Assembly: GCA_039810605.1 (NCBI GenBank)
Contig: JBDHXH010000001.1
Location: 42,325 to 106,324 of the forward strand
Direction of reading: 5' to 3'
DNA from: JAGPCH01 sp039810605
Lineage (GTDB): Bacteria; Bacteroidota; Ignavibacteria; Tepidaquicellales; Tepidaquicellaceae
Length of the DNA stretch: 64,000 nucleotides
The translations under genes and the position numbers were made by a program. Position 1 is the first letter of the stretch; every line of letters begins with the position of its first letter. The notes below the pieces were generated by a model. The model saw nothing but the letters and a program-made list of their open reading frames with translations. It ran no database searches and was not told the DNA's origin. Below, piece after piece: positions 44,922-54,438 of this stretch.

Positions 44922-44929
44922 TATCTTTG
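44922..44929 (+). promoter_or_regulatory. candidate Bacteroidota-type -7 element
   Basis: TATCTTTG matches the TAnnTTTG -7 consensus used by the primary sigma factor of Bacteroidota. It is about 50 bases before the start of the DsbD-alpha-like gene. No clear TTG -33 partner is seen at the usual distance. Confidence 0.35.
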
Positions 44930-44980
44930 TAAAAAGAATCAAATTGAGTATATTTTATAAACTATTTTCAGGAGAAAAAA

Positions 44981-45412
44981 TTGATAAAAGCAATGATTTT
45001 GGCGACAGTTACAGTCGCATTTTTGTTTATTAGCACGAATTTTGTCTATTCGCAAAACGCGCCCTCTGTTTCGGTATCTGCAAACAAAAAATCTTTCAAC
45101 CCGGGTGAAGAGGGAGTACTCATATTTAGTTTTAAAACCAGTTCCAAAGTAAAAATACCGAAAGAACCGGGATTAACGCTGGAGCTTAGCACATCCGATA
45201 TCGAAGGTCAGGGATTTCAGGATTACTCCGGCGGCGACGGCGATTACATTGAGGGTTCAAAAGTTAAATATAATTTTACTGTTCCTTCAGGCGCTGCGAG
45301 CGGATCGACAATTAAGATTTCAGGAACTCTGAAATACGGATTCTGCACAACATCAGATGGTGTCTGCAGACTGACAAGCAAGAACGTTTCAACAACAATC
45401 AGGGTAAAGTAA
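44981..45412 (+). CDS. secreted DsbD-alpha-like thiol domain protein
   Basis: A 143-residue protein with signal peptide ('MILATVTVAFLFISTNFVYSQ'). It starts at TTG with CAGGAG six bases upstream, a clear ribosome-binding site. The mature part is an Ig-like domain like the N-terminal domain of DsbD. 'LKYGFCTTSDGVCRLTSKNV' holds the two cysteines in the place of the DsbD-alpha redox pair. No transmembrane DsbD domain is encoded here. It may receive or deliver electrons for periplasmic disulfide reduction, which cytochrome c maturation needs; that link is inferred. Confidence 0.7.
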   Translation: MIKAMILATVTVAFLFISTNFVYSQNAPSVSVSANKKSFNPGEEGVLIFSFKTSSKVKIPKEPGLTLELSTSDIEGQGFQDYSGGDGDYIEGSKVKYNFTVPSGAASGSTIKISGTLKYGFCTTSDGVCRLTSKNVSTTIRVK

Positions 45413-45429
45413 ATTCAATCCCTCTCGAT

Positions 45430-46227
45430 ATGGGCGCTCCATATTATTTCTTTTCCGATGTTCATTTAGGATTAGAGGATGCCGAAAAGGAAAAGCTAAA
45501 GGAAAAGAAGTTAGTCGAGTTCTTGACTCTTTGCCGGAAAGACGCCAAAGAAATATTTATTGTCGGTGATCTGTTTGATTGCTGGATTGAATACAGGCAA
45601 GTCGTCCCAAAAGGATATTACAGGCTCTTCACAAAGTTTGCGGAACTTACAGAAGGCGGGATTAAGATTAATTACATTGCAGGCAATCACGATTTCTGGA
45701 AGGGAAATTTTTTCAGGGATGAGTTTGGAATTGAAATCTGCCATACGCACATTGAGAGAGAAATTGAGTCGAAGAAATTTTTCATTCACCACGGTGACGG
45801 ATTTGCGCATAATGACACAGGATACAGAATTATAAAGGGTGTTCTCCGAAATAGAATCAGTCAGAAATTGTATTCCATGCTTCACCCGGACATTGGAATA
45901 CGGCTTGCCAAAGGGACTTCAGAAACTTCAAGGGCATACACAAACGAAAAGGATTATTCCGAAAAAGACGGCATGAGAGAGTTTGCGCAAAGCAAGATAC
46001 GCGAAGGCTTTGACTATGTTGTAATGGGGCATCGGCACGTTCCGCAGCTTACTTCATTTGAAAAAGGATGGTATATTAATCTTGGAGATTGGATTGATTA
46101 TTGCTCTTTTGGTGTTTTCAAAGATGGTGAATTTTCACTGAAGAGATTTTACGATTATAAAAATAAAAACGAACTGCCTTTGCAGATAATGCCGGAAGAA
46201 TCTGAAAAGCAGCAGAATCATAAATAA
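45430..46227 (+). CDS. lpxH: UDP-2,3-diacylglucosamine diphosphatase (LpxH-like)
   Basis: A 265-residue calcineurin-like metallophosphoesterase. Metal-site motifs appear in order: 'FFSDVHLG' (D10, H12), 'IVGDLFDCWIEYR', 'AGNHDFW', 'HHGDG' and 'VMGHRHVP'. The 'GDLFDCW' and 'GNHDFW' forms are those of LpxH and its relatives, which hydrolyse UDP-diacylglucosamine to lipid X in lipid A synthesis. It overlaps the penicillin-binding protein gene by one base (TAATG), linking two envelope functions. Confidence 0.85.
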   Translation: MGAPYYFFSDVHLGLEDAEKEKLKEKKLVEFLTLCRKDAKEIFIVGDLFDCWIEYRQVVPKGYYRLFTKFAELTEGGIKINYIAGNHDFWKGNFFRDEFGIEICHTHIEREIESKKFFIHHGDGFAHNDTGYRIIKGVLRNRISQKLYSMLHPDIGIRLAKGTSETSRAYTNEKDYSEKDGMREFAQSKIREGFDYVVMGHRHVPQLTSFEKGWYINLGDWIDYCSFGVFKDGEFSLKRFYDYKNKNELPLQIMPEESEKQQNHK

Positions 46228-48521
46228 TGTCAGACAAAGATAAAGATTATAACGAAGAAGAATTAAATAAATACTTTTCGGACAAGGATTATAGGAAGAA
46301 GAAGTTAAAGCGAAAAGGGAAAGGCGGCGGGCTGATTACCACTCTTTCAATTCTGATTGCCGCCGGACTGATTGTATTCGCGATTTATCTCGCATATCTT
46401 TCACGAACTCTGCCTTCTCTTGCAGAACTTGAAAATCCCAAACTCGAAGAAGCCACAAAAATTTACTCTTCAGACGGAGAGCTCATAGATAAATTCTTCC
46501 TTAAGAACAGGACAAAGGTAACGCTTGATAACGTTCCCAAAGAAATGATAAATGCACTCATCGCAACGGAGGACAGAAAATTTTATGATCACTGGGGTGT
46601 TGATATTGACAGGATTGTAAAAGCATTCTTTAAAAATATCCTCCGCGGAAGCCTTACAAAAGAAGGTGCATCAACCATTACACAGCAGCTTGCAAGAAAT
46701 TTATACAAAGATATCGGAAATGAAATATCGCTGAACAGAAAGCTTCGTGAAGCGATGACAGCAGTTCAGATTGAGAGAACTTATACAAAGAAGGAAATCC
46801 TCGCTTACTATCTCAACACAGTTTATTTCGGAAAGGGAGCTTACGGAGTCGAAGCTGCTGCTCAAACATATTTTGACAAAAGCGCAAAAGATCTTACGCT
46901 TGACGAATGCGCGCTTCTTGTGGGCGTACTGAAGTCGCCTACTAATTATGATCCCGTTGACGCCCGGGATGCTTCGCTGCAGAGAAGGAATCTTGTCCTT
47001 AATGAAATGTATGATGAAGGCTTTATTAATAAAGAAAATCTTGACGTTGCATTGAATGACCCGATAAAACTTAATATCCGAAAAGACTATGCGAGCTTTA
47101 ATTCACCTGCTCCGCAATTTACAGAATATGTAAGACAGCAACTTGAAAAAATGGTGGACAAGTATGGTTATGATTTGTACAGGGACGGTTTGAAGGTTTA
47201 TACTTCCCTTGATTCACGATTTCAAAAGTATGCTGTTGATGCCGTAAAAAGCCAGCTCGGACCATTTCAAAAATCATTCAACGGATATTGGAACTGGAAC
47301 TCAAACAAGGATGTCCTCAACGATGCTATTGACAAGAACATAAAGCAATCAGATAATTACAAGAAAGCAAAGACTGAAGACGAACGGAAAAAGATTTACG
47401 ATAAAATGAAAGGCAACAAATCATTTGTCGACTCTGTAAAGAATCTCACAACAACTGTGCAGGTCGGATTTGTTGTAATGAATCCAAAGACTGGTGAAAT
47501 TAAAGCAATGGTTGGAGCAAATCCGGGCACAACTTTTAAGTACGGACTTAATCATGTAACACAGATAAAGCGCCAGCCGGGATCGTCATTCAAACCGTTT
47601 GTTTATGCAACTGCGGTTGCTTCGGGTTATTCACCCGGATATATGATCTCCAATGATCCCATTGTAGTTAACGTAGGAGGAACTGTCTGGTCTCCGAAGG
47701 GAGGCGGCACCGGAGGCAGCGTGACAATGAGAGAAGGTATTGCAAAGTCAATTAACGTTGTTGCAGTTCGGACTGCAATGGAGATTGCACCGATGGATAA
47801 AGTAATTGATCTTGCGCACAAGATGGGAATTAATTCAGAACTCCCGAACGTTATGTCGCTTGCTCTCGGTGTCGGGGAAGTATCTCCTCTCGAGATGACC
47901 AATGCTTACGGTACGCTTGCCAATGAAGGGATATGGGTTGAGCCTATTGCAATTCTAAAGATTGAAGACAGGAACGGAAAGCTGATAGAAGAATTTCATC
48001 CGCAGACTCGAGAAGTATTGAGCGAGGATGTTACTTACATTATGAGTGACATGATGGAAGATGTAATTGACTATGGAACAGCTTCTGTGATCAGACAATA
48101 TTTTCACAGACCTGCAGCAGGAAAAACAGGAACGACGCAGAACTTTGGAGATGCATGGTTTGTCGGATTTACTCCGCAGTTTGTCGCCGGGGTATGGCTT
48201 GGATTTGATGATGCGAGAATTAAATTCGGAGGCGGTTACGGACAGGGAGGAAAAGCTGCAGCTCCAATATGGGGAAAATTTATGAAGGAGCTTTATGATA
48301 ACATTGATTTTCCGGTGGCATATTTCCTCATGCCTGACGGAGTCGAGGAAGCAAGCGTGTGCACAGTAACAGGATTGAGAAGCAACGGAACGTGTCCTTC
48401 GACAACTGATCTTGTCATAAAAAAATTGACAACCAAGAAGTGCAACATCTATCACTATTCGGCGCCATCTGAAACATCTACCGAAACAAAAGATCCCCCG
48501 CCGGGCAGCGTTGGATTTTAA
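46227..48521 (+). CDS. bifunctional class A penicillin-binding protein (PBP1A type)
   Basis: A 764-residue peptidoglycan synthase. It has a basic cytoplasmic N-terminus, one membrane helix (about 36-58), a glycosyltransferase domain with catalytic Glu115 ('ATEDRKFYDHWG') and 'GASTITQQLARNLY', and a transpeptidase domain with S453-x-x-K456 ('GSSFKPF'), S508-I-N510 and K633-T-G. The C-terminal part ('VEEASVCTVTGLRSNGTCP') ends in a proline/threonine-rich tail. A Lys/Asp/Asn-rich insert of about 60 residues (345-405) separates linker and transpeptidase regions. The length fits PBP1A/MrcA. Confidence 0.94.
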   Translation: MSDKDKDYNEEELNKYFSDKDYRKKKLKRKGKGGGLITTLSILIAAGLIVFAIYLAYLSRTLPSLAELENPKLEEATKIYSSDGELIDKFFLKNRTKVTLDNVPKEMINALIATEDRKFYDHWGVDIDRIVKAFFKNILRGSLTKEGASTITQQLARNLYKDIGNEISLNRKLREAMTAVQIERTYTKKEILAYYLNTVYFGKGAYGVEAAAQTYFDKSAKDLTLDECALLVGVLKSPTNYDPVDARDASLQRRNLVLNEMYDEGFINKENLDVALNDPIKLNIRKDYASFNSPAPQFTEYVRQQLEKMVDKYGYDLYRDGLKVYTSLDSRFQKYAVDAVKSQLGPFQKSFNGYWNWNSNKDVLNDAIDKNIKQSDNYKKAKTEDERKKIYDKMKGNKSFVDSVKNLTTTVQVGFVVMNPKTGEIKAMVGANPGTTFKYGLNHVTQIKRQPGSSFKPFVYATAVASGYSPGYMISNDPIVVNVGGTVWSPKGGGTGGSVTMREGIAKSINVVAVRTAMEIAPMDKVIDLAHKMGINSELPNVMSLALGVGEVSPLEMTNAYGTLANEGIWVEPIAILKIEDRNGKLIEEFHPQTREVLSEDVTYIMSDMMEDVIDYGTASVIRQYFHRPAAGKTGTTQNFGDAWFVGFTPQFVAGVWLGFDDARIKFGGGYGQGGKAAAPIWGKFMKELYDNIDFPVAYFLMPDGVEEASVCTVTGLRSNGTCPSTTDLVIKKLTTKKCNIYHYSAPSETSTETKDPPPGSVGF

Positions 48522-48562
48522 TTAAAATAATTTAAAAAATAAGAGAAAGGATTAATCTTAAT

Positions 48563-48979
48563 TTGTCACAAAGAACTCTCTGTATCATTAAACCGGACGC
48601 GGTGAAAAAAAACGTTCAGGGAAACATAATTCAAAAAATTTCTGACGCCGGTTTTAAAATCCTCGGTATGAAAATGCTTAAGCTCTCAAAAGCAATGGCA
48701 GAAAAGTTTTATGAAGTTCATAAAGAAAGACCATTCTACGGTGAACTAGTTTCGTTCATGATCTCCGGACCGGTGGTTACAATAGCATTGGAAAAAGCCA
48801 ATGCGGTAGCCGATTACCGGAAGCTTATCGGAGCAACTGATCCGGCGGAGGCTGAAGCCGGAACAATCAGGAAACTTTTTGCAAACTCGAAATCCGAAAA
48901 TGCGGTTCATGGTTCGGACAGCGAAGACAACGGCAAAATTGAGGTTGCATTCTTTTTTGCAGAAAGTGAACTGGTATAG
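48563..48979 (+). CDS. ndk: nucleoside diphosphate kinase
   Basis: A 138-residue enzyme that exchanges gamma-phosphates among NTPs. The phospho-accepting His116 is in 'NAVHGSDSEDN', and the N-terminus 'QRTLCIIKPDAVKKN' is canonical. It starts at TTG 48563, the only start compatible with the conserved N-terminus; AGAAAGGA lies upstream at a long distance. All active-site residues are present. Confidence 0.96.
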   Translation: MSQRTLCIIKPDAVKKNVQGNIIQKISDAGFKILGMKMLKLSKAMAEKFYEVHKERPFYGELVSFMISGPVVTIALEKANAVADYRKLIGATDPAEAEAGTIRKLFANSKSENAVHGSDSEDNGKIEVAFFFAESELV

Positions 48980-49134
48980 TTCAATCAATATCTAAAATAA
49001 ATAATTACTTTATACGGTTACGAATGGTGAGCGATAATTATTCAGGAGATATCATTTTAATTATTCTTGCCTGTCGTCCTGCAAATTTCAAATTAACTTA
49101 AGTCAACAATCAACTTAACACTAATCCAAAATCA

Positions 49135-52068
49135 ATGAAAAAGAGAATCAAGCTCACAAATTGTTTTCTCGCATTGTTTGTTGCATCATCATTATTCTTT
49201 AGTTTCACAAATAATTCTCATGATGCCAAGCTACCGAAGAAAGCTGTTTACTTTAAACTCGCAGAAGGCATAACTGCAAATGACTACGCTTCAAACACAA
49301 TAATATTCAGGCTCAAAGAATCAAACAGGAATTCTGCGGGTCTTAGCAGTATCAGCAATGCAAATGTCAATGATGCATTAAACCGCCTTGGAGTTTCTTC
49401 AGTAATGAAAATGTTTCCGGACGCTGTGAAACCAGTTATGGATTTTTCCCCTTCGGGAGAAAGGTTTGCTGACCTTTCGCTGATTTACATTGTAAAATAC
49501 AATTCAGACAAGAGCATCGAAGACGCAGTTAATGAAATTTACAACTCGGGTGAAGTAGATTATGCTCAACCCAAATATTATCAGCAGGTTGCGTTCACAC
49601 CAAATGATCCGTCGCTTGGCTCTCAATATTACTTAAACAAAATTCAAGCACCCGCAGGATGGGACATTCAGCAGGGAGATACAAATGTTGTGATTGGAAT
49701 TGTTGACTCGGGAACGGACTGGGATCATCCTGATCTTGCAGCCAATATTAAAATTAATTATGCCGATCCCATTGATGGCGTTGACAATGACGGGAACGGA
49801 TATGTAGACGATTACAGAGGCTGGGATTTCGGAGGCGCGGATTATCAGAATGTTGTCGGCGACAATAATCCGATGATAATGGGAGGCAATAACAATCACG
49901 GTTCACACGTCTCGGGCGACGCATCGGCTGTTACCAATAACGGCGTTGGCGTTGCAGGTACCGGCTTTAAATGTAAGATTATGGGAGTCAAAACCGCTGC
50001 TGATAATGATACCAGAGGAAGCGGAGGAACAGGACTGATAATTGCAGGATATGAAGGAATAAAGTACGCTGCCGATAATCATTGCGCGGTAATTAACTGT
50101 TCATGGGGCGGAGGAGGCGGCGGTCAGTTTGAACAAGATGTTATTACTTATGCAACAATCAACAAAAATTCTTTAGTTGTCTGCGCAGCGGGCAACAGCA
50201 GTTCCAGCGCCGCATTCTATCCGGCAAGCTACAGATATGTTTTGAATGTTGCATCCACAAATTCTTCCGACACGCGTTCATCATTTTCAAATTTTGGAAA
50301 TACAATTGACATCTGCGCTCCGGGTTCAAGTATTTTCAGTACATTGTATAACAACAGTTATGCAACCTTCGACGGAACATCAATGGCTTCGCCGATTGCA
50401 GCGGGAGTATGCGCTATCGTAAAATCACAGTTTCCGAATTACACTGCAATGCAGGTTGGTGAAAAAGTAAGAGTTACTTGCGATAACATTGATGCGCAAA
50501 ATCCGAATTATGTCGGCAAGCTCGGTAAGGGAAGAGTTAACATGCAAAAATCTCTGACTGTAAATTCACCCGCGGTCAGAATTGATTCGTATGTTGTAAC
50601 AGACGGCAATAACAACGTTCCCCAGCCAAATGATACTATCAGTATTGTCGGTACGTTTAAAAATTATCTTGATGCAACAAGCAATGCATCGGCGGTCATT
50701 ACTACTTCATCACAGGCAGTTACGCTGTTAAACGGAAGTTCTACTCTCGGTGCAATTCCCACTCTCGGGACTGTAACAAATAATTCAACGCCTTTCAGAG
50801 TGAAAGTTAACTCGAACGCTGCAGCCAATTCAATAGTTGATTTCAAAGTTACATACAGTGACGGAGCATATTCTGATTTCGAATATTTTTCGGTAGTAAT
50901 TAATCCGAGTTATTTTGACATGAACATTAACAACATTGCCACGACCATCAACAGCCGCGGTAATTTCGGATTCAATGATTACTCATCGAACTCGCAAGGT
51001 ACCGGTTTCAAATTCAGCAATGGTTCAAATCTTCTTTTCGAAGGAGGACTTGTCTGCGCAACATCAAATACAAAAGTTTCGGATGTTGTAAGAGGCAGTG
51101 ATCAGGCAGTGCAGAATACAGACTTCACAAACATAATTCCATTTCAGATTACACAGCCGGGAATTATTTCAAACCAGGACGGGAATGCAAAATACAATGA
51201 TAACGGAGCAGGTGTTACAAAGATAGGAATAGAAATAAGCTTCAGCAGTTACGCATTCACGAGTCTTCCCGATCAGGATTATGTCATCATGAAATATAAA
51301 ATCAAAAATACTTCAGGCAATGACATCAGTAATTTCTATGCAGGATTGTTTGCAGACTGGGACATCGGTGCAAGCGGAGCTTTGAATAAAGCCGACTGGG
51401 ATGCTGCCAATCAAATGGGCTATGTATGGAGAGCCGACAATAACCCGGGCACTTACGTGGGAATGGCTTTGCTTTCGTCAACAAATCCAAGTTACTGGGC
51501 AATTGACAATGAGCAAAACGTATCCGGGAATCCATGGAATATTTATGACGGATTTACCGATGCCGAAAAATTTCAGGCATTATCATCCGGCATCGGAAGG
51601 CAGCAAGCCGGCGGATCAAACGGCAGAGATGTTTCCAATATTATCGGAAGCGGACCTTATTCAATTCCTGCCAACAGTGAAATTACAATTGCCTTCGCAT
51701 TGATTGCGGGAGAAAACCTTGCCGACTTGCAGGCAAATGCCATTGCCGCAAAGACAAAATTTAATTCAGTTCTGGGAATTACAAATTACAACTCACAACT
51801 GCCGGAGAAATATTTCATGTCGCAGAATTATCCCAATCCTTTCAATCCTTCGACTGTAATCAAATTCAGTCTTGTAAATCCGGGATTCACATCGCTCAAA
51901 GTTTATGATATGCTCGGAAAGGAAGTCGCAAATTTGGTGAACTCGAATCTGCAGGCAGGTTCTTATGACGTGGAATGGAATGCTTCGGGATACAGCAGCG
52001 GGATTTATTTTTACAGAATTGAGTCTAACGGATTTGTTGAAACTAAGAGAATGATGATGCTGAAATAA
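49135..52068 (+). CDS. secreted subtilisin-like (S8) protease with T9SS sorting domain
   Basis: A 977-residue protein with a signal peptide ('LTNCFLALFVASSLFFSF') and an inhibitor-like prodomain (about 45-150). The S8 catalytic domain has D191 ('GIVDSGTDWDHPD'), H255 ('NNHGSHVSG'), oxyanion N354 ('AAGNS') and S416 ('DGTSMASP'). A 'DGVDNDGNGYVDDYRGWD' calcium-loop-like insert follows the Asp. About 400 residues of beta-sandwich modules lie between the protease and the T9SS type A domain ('QNYPNPFNPSTVIKF'). Its architecture differs from the 4511-7606 protease, so the two are not recent duplicates. Confidence 0.93.
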   Translation: MKKRIKLTNCFLALFVASSLFFSFTNNSHDAKLPKKAVYFKLAEGITANDYASNTIIFRLKESNRNSAGLSSISNANVNDALNRLGVSSVMKMFPDAVKPVMDFSPSGERFADLSLIYIVKYNSDKSIEDAVNEIYNSGEVDYAQPKYYQQVAFTPNDPSLGSQYYLNKIQAPAGWDIQQGDTNVVIGIVDSGTDWDHPDLAANIKINYADPIDGVDNDGNGYVDDYRGWDFGGADYQNVVGDNNPMIMGGNNNHGSHVSGDASAVTNNGVGVAGTGFKCKIMGVKTAADNDTRGSGGTGLIIAGYEGIKYAADNHCAVINCSWGGGGGGQFEQDVITYATINKNSLVVCAAGNSSSSAAFYPASYRYVLNVASTNSSDTRSSFSNFGNTIDICAPGSSIFSTLYNNSYATFDGTSMASPIAAGVCAIVKSQFPNYTAMQVGEKVRVTCDNIDAQNPNYVGKLGKGRVNMQKSLTVNSPAVRIDSYVVTDGNNNVPQPNDTISIVGTFKNYLDATSNASAVITTSSQAVTLLNGSSTLGAIPTLGTVTNNSTPFRVKVNSNAAANSIVDFKVTYSDGAYSDFEYFSVVINPSYFDMNINNIATTINSRGNFGFNDYSSNSQGTGFKFSNGSNLLFEGGLVCATSNTKVSDVVRGSDQAVQNTDFTNIIPFQITQPGIISNQDGNAKYNDNGAGVTKIGIEISFSSYAFTSLPDQDYVIMKYKIKNTSGNDISNFYAGLFADWDIGASGALNKADWDAANQMGYVWRADNNPGTYVGMALLSSTNPSYWAIDNEQNVSGNPWNIYDGFTDAEKFQALSSGIGRQQAGGSNGRDVSNIIGSGPYSIPANSEITIAFALIAGENLADLQANAIAAKTKFNSVLGITNYNSQLPEKYFMSQNYPNPFNPSTVIKFSLVNPGFTSLKVYDMLGKEVANLVNSNLQAGSYDVEWNASGYSSGIYFYRIESNGFVETKRMMMLK

Positions 52069-52095
52069 CAAAATTGCATCAAAAATTATTTCTTG

Positions 52096-52128
52096 CAAAA
52101 GAGCCTGAAGAAAATCTTCAGGCTCTTT
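52096..52128. terminator. bidirectional rho-independent terminator
   Basis: A 14-bp perfect stem, AAAAGAGCCTGAAG (52096-52109) with CTTCAGGCTCTTTT (52115-52128), has a 5-base loop. A-runs and T-runs at the stem bases let it work for the protease gene (plus) and glmM (minus), which converge here. Confidence 0.93.
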
Positions 52129-52130
52129 TA

Positions 52131-52149
52131 TTTTAAGAACGGTTCTTAA
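52131..52149. repeat. 9-bp perfect inverted repeat with one-base centre
   Basis: TTTAAGAAC (52131-52139) and GTTCTTAAA (52141-52149) pair around a single G, between the terminator and the glmM stop codon. Its form, a perfect palindrome with a one-base centre, is like the longer one at 7753-7779, though the sequences differ. Confidence 0.7.
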
Positions 52150-52156
52150 ACGAACT

Positions 52157-53545
52157 TCATTTCTTCAATTTAGCTATCAACGAGACAAATGTAGACACAA
52201 GCTTTGCTGCCTCGTGCTTATCGGGAGCTTCGGCGATGACTCTTATTATCGGCTCTGTATTTGATTTTCTCAAGTGAACCCATGAATTTTTAAAATCAAT
52301 TTTCAAACCGTCCGTTGTCGTAATGCGGACTGTTTCACTTTCTTTGGATACTTTATTTTTAACCATGTTCAGGACATCGGATGCATTGTCAATTTTTTCA
52401 ATTTTTGTTTTGGCAATGGAATATTGAGGAAGGGTTTTTTTGTATTCGCTTAGCTTGCCTCCATAGTCCGCAATCTCATTGAGCATCAATGCAATGCCTG
52501 CAAGCGAGTCGCGTCCGTAATGAAGCTCCGGATAAATGACGCCTCCGCTTCCCTCTCCTCCGATAATCGAATGATTGCGCTTCATCTCGTCAACGACATT
52601 TATCTCGCCGACCGGACTTCGGAAAACTTTCGCGCCATATCTCATCGCAACATCGTCAACTCCCCGTGTTGTTGAAAGATTTACGGTTACATTCTTATTC
52701 CTGCCGTTATTTTTTTTGAGAACAAAATTTGTGACCGCAGTGATCGTATTCTCTTCCCCGAATGGCTCGCCGGTATCCGTTATCATTACAAGTCTGTCCG
52801 CATCCGGATCTACGGCAATTCCAATGTCGGCAGAATTCCTGACGACTGCTGCAGAAAGGTCTTTTAAATTTTCGGGCAGCGGTTCGGGCTTATGAGGAAA
52901 CTCTCCGCTTGAGTTGCAGTACAACTTTGTGACTCTGCAACCGAGTCTCTTCAACAAATCCGGTACAACTTCCGATCCTGACGCATTGACCGCGTCCACA
53001 ACAATTTTGAGATTTCTTTTTCTGATTTTGTTAACATCAAGAATCTCCAACGCCAAAACTCTTTCAATGTGTTTTGTTAACCACGAATCATCGTTAGCAA
53101 TATTCCTTAATCTGCGATAATTCTCATAGCTAAAATCATTATTCTCAAATATTTTAAGGAGAGCTTCCATTTTACGGGCATTGAAGAATGTACCGTCTGA
53201 ATTAAGCATCTTCAGACCATTCCATTCCTGCGGATTGTGTGAAGCAGTAATAGAAATTCCGCCGGCTGCATTTAACTCTTCAGTCGCAATCTGAACGGTT
53301 GGAGTAGGAGCAACGCCAATATTCACAACTTCAAATCCCGACATCGCAATCGTACCGGAACTGATTTGCCCGATAAGATTTCCGCCCAGTCTGCCGTCTC
53401 TTCCGATTACAATTTTTTTTCTGCCGCGCGAATACTTTTTGCAAAACTTGCAATAAGCCGACACAAATTTTACAATTGATTCGGGAGTAAGGTTGTCTCC
53501 CGTGATACCTCTGATTCCTGAAACCGATACAATAATGTCTGTCAA
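52157..53545 (-). CDS. glmM: phosphoglucosamine mutase/phosphohexomutase
   Basis: A 462-residue alpha-D-phosphohexomutase. The active-site phosphoserine is S102 ('SITASHNPQEWNG'), the Mg-binding loop is 'VDPDADRL', the sugar-binding loop is 'GGEGSGGVIYP' and the phosphate-binding loop is 'RKSNTEPIIRV'. The start is TTG (53543-53545). The gene encoding a GlmU-type uridylyltransferase lies directly upstream, which favours glucosamine-6-phosphate (GlmM) over mannose as the substrate, but the motif set does not exclude a phosphomannomutase. Confidence 0.85.
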   Translation of the reverse strand: MTDIIVSVSGIRGITGDNLTPESIVKFVSAYCKFCKKYSRGRKKIVIGRDGRLGGNLIGQISSGTIAMSGFEVVNIGVAPTPTVQIATEELNAAGGISITASHNPQEWNGLKMLNSDGTFFNARKMEALLKIFENNDFSYENYRRLRNIANDDSWLTKHIERVLALEILDVNKIRKRNLKIVVDAVNASGSEVVPDLLKRLGCRVTKLYCNSSGEFPHKPEPLPENLKDLSAAVVRNSADIGIAVDPDADRLVMITDTGEPFGEENTITAVTNFVLKKNNGRNKNVTVNLSTTRGVDDVAMRYGAKVFRSPVGEINVVDEMKRNHSIIGGEGSGGVIYPELHYGRDSLAGIALMLNEIADYGGKLSEYKKTLPQYSIAKTKIEKIDNASDVLNMVKNKVSKESETVRITTTDGLKIDFKNSWVHLRKSNTEPIIRVIAEAPDKHEAAKLVSTFVSLIAKLKK

Positions 53546-53648
53546 ATCTAAATTTGATTGCGGAGTAATGTCTTCCGCGTCTTAATTTTGAAAATTATTT
53601 TTTATGTAAATGTTTGATTTCGTATTGACTGCAATGATGCCGAAAGGT

Positions 53649-54407
53649 CTATGGATTTTGAGAAAATTCACGTTCGAGTTCTTCAAGCTGTTCAACCGTA
53701 TTGATTCCCGATATTTCAATCAAGTCGGCAACAGGATATGCGCCGATTTTTTTTCCGATATCCGTAAAATATTTGAATACATCTGTGAGGTAATACTCGC
53801 CTTGTGAATTGTCATTCTTCAGAAACTTAAGCGCTTCGAAGAGTAATTCATTGTCAATTATGTAAATACCGGAGTTCATTTCTTTGCACTTGCGCTCTTC
53901 TTCGCTGCAATCCTTCTCCTCTCTAATGCCGTAAAAGTTTCCATCCGCATCTCTAAGGACCCTTCCATATCCATGAGGATTGTCAACCACAGCAGATATA
54001 AGACTCGCATCGTTTCCATTTTCAGAGTGAAATTTCAAGAAGTCCTTCACTGTGGAAGGTTTAAGCATGGGGACATCACCCGACAATATCAGCACGTCTC
54101 CTCTGAAATCCTTAAGCAAGCCGGAAGTCTGCATCACTGCATGTCCTGTTCCAAGCTGATTATCCTGATGTGCAAATTTTATGCGGGAAATTCTATCTGG
54201 AAATTTTTTCTGAATGAATTCAATGACTGAATGCTTTTGATGACCGACAATTGGTATTACAAGTTCGGAACCCACATCAAACGCAAGCTCCAATACATAT
54301 TGAATCATGGGCTTGCCGCTTAACTCATACATTACCTTGGACATATCAGGATTTCTCATTCTCTTTCCTTTTCCGGCAGCCATTATCAATGTTACAAGTT
54401 TATCCAT
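53649..54407 (-). CDS. stand-alone GlmU-type N-acetylglucosamine-1-phosphate uridylyltransferase domain
   Basis: A 252-residue nucleotidyltransferase with 'LIMAAGKGKRMRNPDMSKVM' at the N-terminus, then 'DNQLGTGHAVMQ', 'LILSGDVPML' and 'MNSGIYIID'. These are the UTP/GlcNAc-1-P site motifs of the GlmU N-terminal domain. Full GlmU (about 450 aa) adds a left-handed beta-helix acetyltransferase domain; it is missing here, and no fragment of it follows in the 103-base spacer before glmM. A separate acetyltransferase must exist elsewhere, or the enzyme uses another sugar phosphate. Confidence 0.82.
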   Translation of the reverse strand: MDKLVTLIMAAGKGKRMRNPDMSKVMYELSGKPMIQYVLELAFDVGSELVIPIVGHQKHSVIEFIQKKFPDRISRIKFAHQDNQLGTGHAVMQTSGLLKDFRGDVLILSGDVPMLKPSTVKDFLKFHSENGNDASLISAVVDNPHGYGRVLRDADGNFYGIREEKDCSEEERKCKEMNSGIYIIDNELLFEALKFLKNDNSQGEYYLTDVFKYFTDIGKKIGAYPVADLIEISGINTVEQLEELEREFSQNP

Positions 54408-54438
54408 TTTGTTTGCAGTATGTGCAGTATAAAGAAAA

